Of a stretch of DNA of 20,027 bases, positions 15,217-20,027 are shown one piece after another; positions within the stretch are counted from its first letter, which is position 1; each line of letters opens with the position of its first letter. Both the position numbers and the translations under genes were made by a program. A model generated the notes under the pieces. The model saw only the letters and a program-made list of their open reading frames with translations. It was not told where the DNA came from and ran no database searches. The stretch is from the NCBI GenBank assembly GCA_003176035.1, contig PSRL01000028.1, forward strand, positions 1 to 20,027. The letters are read 5' to 3'. The DNA comes from Verrucomicrobiota bacterium (GTDB lineage: Bacteria; Verrucomicrobiota; Verrucomicrobiia; Chthoniobacterales; Xiphinematobacteraceae).

Positions 15217-16482
15217 CTAGTTATCGCACAATAAACGAATCACTTTTTTAGTATCCCGAAGGTCCTCAAAAAGAAAATCGGGCTTATGTTTATGCAATTC
15301 TTCGCTTGAATAATCTCCTGTTGCAATGGCAACGGTATGAGCTCCGATAGCTCTGCCACAATCTATATCTTTTGGTGTATCGCCGATAACGTAGATGAGG
15401 TCCGATGGAAATTCGATCCCATGAGCCTCGCGAGCCCGACTTTTTGCAAAACGACCCAATTCATTGCGGTTATGATGATCGTCTCCAAAAGCACCGAATT
15501 CAAAATAGTGCCAAACGCCATAGTGTTTGAGTTTGATTTCGGCACCTCGATTAATATTTCCTGTGAGAAGGCCTAATACACAATCGCTTCTGGAGTGGAG
15601 AAGTTCCAGCAATTCCAGGATTCCCGGGCATAGGGAGCCGGGATGCAATGACATTTGCTCACGAAGGTGTACAATGTATCCGTCGAGGAGGCGCGTGATA
15701 TTTTCAGGAGTTACTGGAAGACTCTGTTTGGTAAGAAGGGCGCGGGCAATGGCACCGTCTGTGACTCCTGCCAGAAGGATGCCTGCAAAATCTTCTTCCA
15801 CTTGGAATTGGGTGCGCATGCTCTCCCGCAATGCGGATTTACCGGCACCGCCGGAGGCCAGAAGGGTGCCATCGATGTCGAATAAAAACAGGCGCTTAGC
15901 TGTGTTGTCCTTCGCGAGGACAGCTTGCGTTTGTGTTTCCGGTTCTTCCAGGAATTTTCTTTTGCGTTTTGCCACCGGCAGCGGACTGAGGGTCATGGAG
16001 ATTGCCCGTCCGATGAGTTTTGGTTCCATGTCCACATGGGCCATATTCTGGAGGTCTGCCCGAACCCGACTCAACAACTGCATGCCAAGCTCCTTGTGAG
16101 CTAGTTCCCGGCCGCGAAATTGCAGATGAATTTTAACTTTGTTGTTCTTATCCAGAAAGTCCTCGGCATGACGTAGCTTAGTGAAATAGTCATGCTGGTC
16201 GATGTTGACACGGAACTTGATCTCCTTAACCTTTCCGGCATGGGATTTCTTATCCTTGTCCTGCTTGGAAAGGTCGTATCGAAACTTTCCATAGTCGACG
16301 ATCCGGCAAACAGGGGGAGTGGCGTTGGGTGCCACTTCGACAAGGTCTAAGCCAAGGCTTTTTGCCTTACGAATAGCCTCTTCAATTTTCATGATACCTA
16401 GCTGCTCATTGTTGCTGGCTAGTATGACTCGAACTTCGCGAGCACGAATGCGCTCATTAACGCGGATATGATGTAAGTTAAT
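15217..16482 (-). CDS. infC: Translation initiation factor IF-3 fused to a HAD-family phosphatase
   Basis: Residues about 1-170 are a complete IF3: the N-domain start IRVNERIRAREVRVI, the linker region APNATPPVCRIVDYGKFRYD, then the C-domain with KIHLQFRGRELAHKELGMQL and MTLSPLPVAKRK. After a linker (about 171-197) a full HAD phosphatase follows. It has motif I FDIDGTLL (about 201-208), motif II LLTGN (about 305-309) and motif IV VIGDTPKDID (about 365-374), with a cap-type region between I and II, resembling phosphoglycolate phosphatases. No stop, ATG, GTG or TTG lies at the junction. The start is placed at AUU (16482-16480), three bases after GGAGGT. The open frame upstream (to a TAA at 16581-16579) holds no ATG, GTG or TTG, and the first ATG (16392) would remove 30 conserved residues. 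AUU start is the known autoregulatory device of E. coli infC. IF3 proofreads initiator tRNA and start codons on the 30S subunit; what the HAD domain does there is unknown. Confidence 0.9.
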   Translation of the reverse strand: MNLHHIRVNERIRAREVRVILASNNEQLGIMKIEEAIRKAKSLGLDLVEVAPNATPPVCRIVDYGKFRYDLSKQDKDKKSHAGKVKEIKFRVNIDQHDYFTKLRHAEDFLDKNNKVKIHLQFRGRELAHKELGMQLLSRVRADLQNMAHVDMEPKLIGRAISMTLSPLPVAKRKRKFLEEPETQTQAVLAKDNTAKRLFLFDIDGTLLASGGAGKSALRESMRTQFQVEEDFAGILLAGVTDGAIARALLTKQSLPVTPENITRLLDGYIVHLREQMSLHPGSLCPGILELLELLHSRSDCVLGLLTGNINRGAEIKLKHYGVWHYFEFGAFGDDHHNRNELGRFAKSRAREAHGIEFPSDLIYVIGDTPKDIDCGRAIGAHTVAIATGDYSSEELHKHKPDFLFEDLRDTKKVIRLLCDN

Positions 16483-16642
16483 AGGACCTCCAAGGATGTG
16501 ACTGAGATTCCGGTACGTTCCACCGAATGGTAATAACGATATTCCGTCGGTGAATAAGAGAGGTACTGGAATGCTGAATTACGAGATACAAGCGGCAGGC
16601 AGTGAGGTTCAAGCTGAAGGAAGAGCTTCTTTTACGGGGTTG
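16483..16642 (-). promoter_or_regulatory. infC leader with hairpin and strong Shine-Dalgarno
   Basis: The 160-base gap between thrS and infC holds an inverted repeat (CACCGA at 16552-16547 on the minus strand pairing with TCGGTG at 16526-16521, loop of 20 bases). The Shine-Dalgarno GGAGGT (16491-16486) is followed three bases later by the AUU start. This fits a leader in which IF3 controls its own translation; a separate promoter was not identified. Confidence 0.45.
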
Positions 16643-18493
16643 TTAACAAAGCTCGCGGCTTTCAATTTCAAATTGAATTCGTCGTTGAAAATCATCAATC
16701 GGTATGGTTCCTTCTTCGCCACTTTTGCGGCTACGCACGGAGACTTTTCCAGAAGCTTGCTCACGGCCCCCGACGATGAGCATGTACGGGACTTTTTCGA
16801 GTTGGGCAAGCCGAATTTTAGCTCCGATCTTTTCTGAGGAGAGATCTATCAAGGTCCGAATGCCGGAAAGACGGTATGAATCCACAATCGATTGCCCGAA
16901 TTCAGCAAATTTTTCAGACACCGGTAATACTCTAACTTGTTCAGGTGCAAGCCAAAGAGGAAAATTGCCGGCAAAATGCTCAATTAAGAGCCCCACAAAG
17001 CGCTCCAAAGAGCCCATAGGCGCTCGATGGACCATTATAGGTGTTTTCGATTTTCCGTCTGCGCCCTTGTAGGAAAGGCCAAACCGAACAGGGAGGTTGA
17101 AATCGACTTGGACGGTTCCTAACTGCCAATCGCGTCCTAGGACATCTTTGACAACGAAATCGATTTTTGGCCCATAGAAAGCCGCTTCGCCTTGTTCTTC
17201 CGTGTAGGAAACATTCAATACTTGGATGGCCTTGCGACAGGCTTCCTCAGCGTGATCCCAATTTTCAGGAGTCCCAACGTATTTGGAGGAAGCAGGATCC
17301 CGAAGACCCAATCGAACACGATAATTTTCCATCCGGAATGTCATGAGCATCTTGTTTACAAGGGTCAGACACTTTTGGATTTCCTCGTCCAGTTGCTGTT
17401 CGCTGCAAAAAATGTGGGCATCGTCTTGAGTAAACCCTCGAACCCGCGTCATGCCGCTGAGCTCTCCGGATTGTTCCCAGCGGTAAACTGTGCCGAATTC
17501 AGCAAGACGCAGAGGCAGCTGCCGATATGAGCGGGGTTGGGAAGCAAAGATCCGGATGTGCATCGGACAGTTCATCGGCTTTAATAAAAAGCCATCGATC
17601 TCCCCTTCTTGAATGCGGTTTGCAAGCTCAGCACAGGAGCAGTTCTCGTTCGCTAGCAAGAGAAGGTTCTCGCGTGCAACAAGGGGGGGGAACTGGGACT
17701 CTGCATAGTACGGAAAATGTCCGGACGTCCGGAAAAGATCCAGTTTTGCTATGTGAGGGGTAAACACTTGTTGGTAGCCCTGCTGACGAAGTTCCGCACC
17801 GATAAAATTTTGCAACTCTTGGCGGATGATTGCGCCCGCTGGACACCAGAGAATGAGGCCTTGGCCGATCGCGTCGTCGATATGAAACAGATGCAGATCC
17901 TTGCCGAGCTTGCGATGATCGCGCTTTTTGGCCTCTTCTAACATTGCGAAATGAGCGTCCATCTCCTGCTTCGTCGGAAAGGCAGTGCCATAAATGCGTT
18001 GCAGTTGGGGGTTGCGTTCGTCTCCGCGATAAAAGGCGCTCGCAAGGTGGGTCAATTTAAAGGCTTCAATATCACCGGTTGAGGCGACATGGGGCCCAGC
18101 GCAAAGATCCACAAAATCACCATTACGATAAAGAGTGATCACTTCCCCTTCGGAAATTTCACGAAGGATATCGATCTTAAACTTACTGGGAACTGGCCGG
18201 GCACCTAAGGCGGCAAGACGCCCGGATTGGCCCAGTTCCAAAGCTCGATCCCGACTGATCTCTTCGCGCTCAAATTGTTGATTTGCAGCGACGATCGCGC
18301 CCATTTCTTTTTCGATCTCAGGAAAATCTTCAGGAGTAAGCCGGTGTTTTAGCTCGACGTCATAGTAAAATCCTCCTTCCACTGGGGGGCCAGCGGCAAA
18401 TTGAGCTTCCGGCCATATTCGGAGAATTGCGGCGGCAAGGACGTGCGCGCAGGAATGACGCAGTTTCTCTAAATCTGTCATTTCTTTGGGCAT
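16643..18493 (-). CDS. thrS: Threonyl-tRNA synthetase lacking the TGS domain
   Basis: Class II synthetase charging tRNA-Thr. The protein begins directly at the editing domain, with LRHSCAHVLAAAI (HxxxH) and FVDLCAGPHV, the residues that deacylate Ser-tRNA-Thr. The catalytic core follows with motif 2 YRWEQSGELSGMTRVRGFTQ, the zinc ligands Cys in LKPMNCPMH, His in QDDAHIFC and His in IMVHRAPMGS, and motif 3 around GSLERFVGLLIEH. The anticodon-binding domain is at the C-terminus (VRVLPVSEKF, EKIGAKIRLAQLEKVPYMLI). It has 616 residues here; a TTG five codons upstream (18508) is possible. The N-terminal TGS domain of about 60 residues is absent, and there is no room for it before the Trm112-like gene. 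A roughly 18-residue insertion containing NENCSCAELANRIQEG precedes the first zinc Cys. It is upstream of infC in the same direction. Confidence 0.95.
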   Translation of the reverse strand: MPKEMTDLEKLRHSCAHVLAAAILRIWPEAQFAAGPPVEGGFYYDVELKHRLTPEDFPEIEKEMGAIVAANQQFEREEISRDRALELGQSGRLAALGARPVPSKFKIDILREISEGEVITLYRNGDFVDLCAGPHVASTGDIEAFKLTHLASAFYRGDERNPQLQRIYGTAFPTKQEMDAHFAMLEEAKKRDHRKLGKDLHLFHIDDAIGQGLILWCPAGAIIRQELQNFIGAELRQQGYQQVFTPHIAKLDLFRTSGHFPYYAESQFPPLVARENLLLLANENCSCAELANRIQEGEIDGFLLKPMNCPMHIRIFASQPRSYRQLPLRLAEFGTVYRWEQSGELSGMTRVRGFTQDDAHIFCSEQQLDEEIQKCLTLVNKMLMTFRMENYRVRLGLRDPASSKYVGTPENWDHAEEACRKAIQVLNVSYTEEQGEAAFYGPKIDFVVKDVLGRDWQLGTVQVDFNLPVRFGLSYKGADGKSKTPIMVHRAPMGSLERFVGLLIEHFAGNFPLWLAPEQVRVLPVSEKFAEFGQSIVDSYRLSGIRTLIDLSSEKIGAKIRLAQLEKVPYMLIVGGREQASGKVSVRSRKSGEEGTIPIDDFQRRIQFEIESRELC

Positions 18494-18519
18494 TACAAAA
18501 TAAGTCAATAATTGTCAGT

Positions 18520-18774
18520 CTATTGCAGATTAAGTCCGTTAATAGCCTCTTCGATTACCAGGATCGGGATGCCATCGCGTATCGGGTAGGCACAGCGCTG
18601 GTCTGCCCGAATGAGTGCTCCATCTAGCGGGACATTTATCGGCTGTCCCGAGCGGTTTGGGATAGAGCCGGAAAGGAGATGAGCGTTCAAATTGGCCAAC
18701 TCGGTTTCATCGGTCAATCGCAAAGATTGACCGGTTTCGGGACAGCAAAGAATTCGAAGCAAACTAGTTTCCAT
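18520..18774 (-). CDS. Trm112-like small zinc-ribbon protein
   Basis: An 84-residue Trm112/YcaR family protein. The N-terminal pattern LLRILCCPETGQSLRL and the C-terminal pattern RCAYPIRDGIPILVIEEA are diagnostic. In eukaryotes and archaea Trm112 activates methyltransferases that modify tRNA, rRNA and release factors; bacterial relatives are poorly characterised. The zinc ligands look incomplete (one CC pair plus one Cys), as in many bacterial members. It lies between the SRPBCC protein gene and thrS, each about 10-25 bases away, so it is probably in one transcript with them. A role in translation would suit its neighbours but is inferred. Confidence 0.85.
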   Translation of the reverse strand: METSLLRILCCPETGQSLRLTDETELANLNAHLLSGSIPNRSGQPINVPLDGALIRADQRCAYPIRDGIPILVIEEAINGLNLQ

Positions 18775-18785
18775 AAAAGCACCGT

Positions 18786-19511
18786 TTAAGGGGCGGGGGA
18801 AGTTTCCGGTTGTGAGAGCGCTGCGCGAAGAACCTCAACCTGATTTCGAAGAGATTGCGGGTGCAGAGCCTTCTGCTTAGCAACTTGATGGATCAGCGCA
18901 TCAATATTTTTTTGGACCTGTTCCAAGGCCAGTCCGCGTAGTACCACTGCTAAACGAGTACCTGGCACCACCAGATTGGAGTAACAAAAAATAGATTGGT
19001 TTTTTCCATACGCCTGAATGCGGAAGCTGCCTTCCGAGGCTCGTGTGCTACTGGCGCGTATCAATTTCCAATCAATTTCGTACATTCCATCGATTACGGG
19101 ATGGAGGGAATTCCTCACGGTGTATCGTTCCTCAGGCAGCGGGGGAATGGCTATTCGATAATCCACTTCGTGTGTGCGTGCATCAATCGTTTTTGAGATG
19201 GTAGATTGAAGGAGGTGCGGAACATAGGTGTAGGCTGTCTTGTAATCAAAAAACACAGCTGCAACCTCCTCAGGCGAAGCCGCAATAATTTGATAAACGT
19301 GGACAAGTGGCCAGGGCCTACCAGGAATTGCGGTTGTCGTCATGACGCGACCGCCATCCTGCACGATTTTAAGCTGAGTGGGCGTCAGCTCGTTCCACAA
19401 ACCTGGAGTCTTACCGGCTCGGGCATTATAAGTGAAAAGCGCTGAATTTAGAAACATACACACCATGGCGGCATGCGAAATTCGACGAATTCTACAAGTC
19501 ATTGCGGCCAT
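18786..19511 (-). CDS. Exported SRPBCC/START-like domain protein
   Basis: A 241-residue protein with a signal-peptide-like N-terminus (basic CRIRRISHAA, hydrophobic MVCMFLNSALFTY, likely cleavage after ARA). The mature part has the START/polyketide-cyclase pattern: a strand with VHVYQIIAASPEEVAAVFFD (coordinated helix after a beta strand), VPHLLQSTISKTID, VDYRIAIPPLPEERYTVRN, and a final long helix GLALEQVQKNIDALIHQVAK. Such folds bind hydrophobic ligands. No ligand can be assigned. It stands 11 bases upstream of the Trm112-like gene. No clear Shine-Dalgarno is seen; a TATAAAT lies just before the ATG and could be a -10 element. Confidence 0.7.
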   Translation of the reverse strand: MAAMTCRIRRISHAAMVCMFLNSALFTYNARAGKTPGLWNELTPTQLKIVQDGGRVMTTTAIPGRPWPLVHVYQIIAASPEEVAAVFFDYKTAYTYVPHLLQSTISKTIDARTHEVDYRIAIPPLPEERYTVRNSLHPVIDGMYEIDWKLIRASSTRASEGSFRIQAYGKNQSIFCYSNLVVPGTRLAVVLRGLALEQVQKNIDALIHQVAKQKALHPQSLRNQVEVLRAALSQPETSPAP

Positions 19512-19525
19512 GGTTGTTATTTATA

Positions 19526-19541
19526 GGACCCGGACGGGCCC
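19526..19541. other. Short GC-rich hairpin between nucleotidyltransferase and SRPBCC genes
   Basis: On the minus strand GGGCCCG-TC-CGGGTCC is a nearly perfect 7-bp stem with a minimal loop, about 70 bases after the nucleotidyltransferase stop. There is no T-tract, so a termination role is uncertain. Confidence 0.3.
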
Positions 19542-19611
19542 AATGAAATCAAAGGGGAACCCAGCATATTGCTTTATCCTATTCAAAACGCTTCTAACAA
19601 GGAAGGTAAAT

Positions 19612-20027
19612 TTAAGAAGTTGCATTTGCAATTGGAGAAAAGATGCGATCTGCTTCTTCAAGGCTCTCCTTGCTCCCAATGTCAAACCAGATTCCCGGCA
19701 CTGCCCAGGTTTGTACTTCAACCCGAGGATAAAGCCACTGAATGAGACGGCCAGGCTGGTCCAAGTTATTGCCCTCACGAACATATGTGTCGAGAAGCGG
19801 AAGGATATCCCTCCGGTAATAATAGAGAGCAATGCCCGTCTGGGTACTGGTAGGATGCTGAGACTTTTCTTCAAAATGTGTCACGCGCCCCGTGGAGTCG
19901 GTCGTGACACTATTGTACTGTTTAATGGCTTCCAGGTCTCCCACATCATAAACGGCTAACGTAACGGGATAGTGTTTGGAAAAATTGGCAAACCCATCTA
20001 TTGGCTGGCTAAATAGATTGTCTCCAG
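19612..20027 (-). CDS. NDP-sugar nucleotidyltransferase, 5' end outside window
   Basis: C-terminal about 138 residues of a sugar-nucleotide pyrophosphorylase-type protein. The reading frame stays open to the window edge. The GDNLF motif at the very start is the metal-binding stretch of the nucleotidyltransferase fold. It is followed by PVTLAVYDVGDLEAIKQYNS, the substrate-binding GRVTHFEEKSQHPTS, a TGIALYYYRRDILPLLDTYV segment and GIWFDIGSKESLEEADRI, all typical of RmlA/GlmU/GMPP relatives. It probably makes NDP-hexose for cell-surface sugars and could feed the operon at the other end of the window. Nucleotide and sugar specificity cannot be set from this fragment. Confidence 0.85.
   Translation of the reverse strand, partial: GDNLFSQPIDGFANFSKHYPVTLAVYDVGDLEAIKQYNSVTTDSTGRVTHFEEKSQHPTSTQTGIALYYYRRDILPLLDTYVREGNNLDQPGRLIQWLYPRVEVQTWAVPGIWFDIGSKESLEEADRIFSPIANATS

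Noticed and set aside
1..20027. CRISPR array, insertion sequence or prophage
   Set aside because: No regularly spaced repeats, transposase, integrase or phage structural gene is visible anywhere in the window.

Overview
The window reads as chromosomal DNA of a Gram-negative bacterium. It holds an ExbB-ExbD-TonB energising system, lipid-linked sugar genes and exported proteins. GC content is moderate. The exported coiled-coil/TPR protein, the small TonB module and the Trm112-thrS-infC arrangement make a Verrucomicrobiota-like host plausible. This is an impression from gene style, not a phylogenetic result. Several gaps, one gene without a usable start codon and an 833-base stretch without a convincing gene suggest some local decay.

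Layout. Positions 1-42 carry the 5' half of a tRNA-like gene on the minus strand, cut by the window edge and with an unusually long D-stem. Next is a minus-strand surface-sugar operon, transcribed right to left: a membrane-anchored GT2 glycosyltransferase (4326-3277), a WecD-like acetyltransferase (3280-2234), a WecE-like aminotransferase (2241-1033) and a class I methyltransferase (about 932-159). The first three overlap by 4 and 8 bases, and a sigma70-like promoter lies just upstream. Together they would make an N-acetylated 4-amino-4,6-dideoxy sugar and move a sugar onto a lipid carrier. Positions 4327-5159 are mostly non-coding.

The plus strand then carries an EmrB-type drug exporter (5160-6716), an exbB-exbD-tonB set (6928-8674), an exported phosphodiesterase/phosphatase (8699-10609) and a beta carbonic anhydrase (10726-11370). 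On the minus strand follow an exported coiled-coil/TPR protein (13305-11407), a membrane protein of unknown function (14273-13455) and a glutaredoxin (14517-14275); the last two are separated by one base.

A tRNA-Glu(CTC) gene (14726-14800) is followed by four 11-base tandem repeats, a 51-codon ORF and a long foldable segment (about 15036-15196) that may encode a structured RNA or an extended terminator. The rest is a minus-strand translation cluster: an NDP-sugar nucleotidyltransferase (partial at the window end), an exported SRPBCC/START-like protein, a Trm112-like zinc protein, threonyl-tRNA synthetase without a TGS domain, and infC. The infC gene appears to start at AUU and runs in frame, without a stop, into a complete HAD-family phosphatase domain. 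This IF3-HAD fusion stands where rpmI-rplT would normally follow infC, and it is the most unusual feature of the window.
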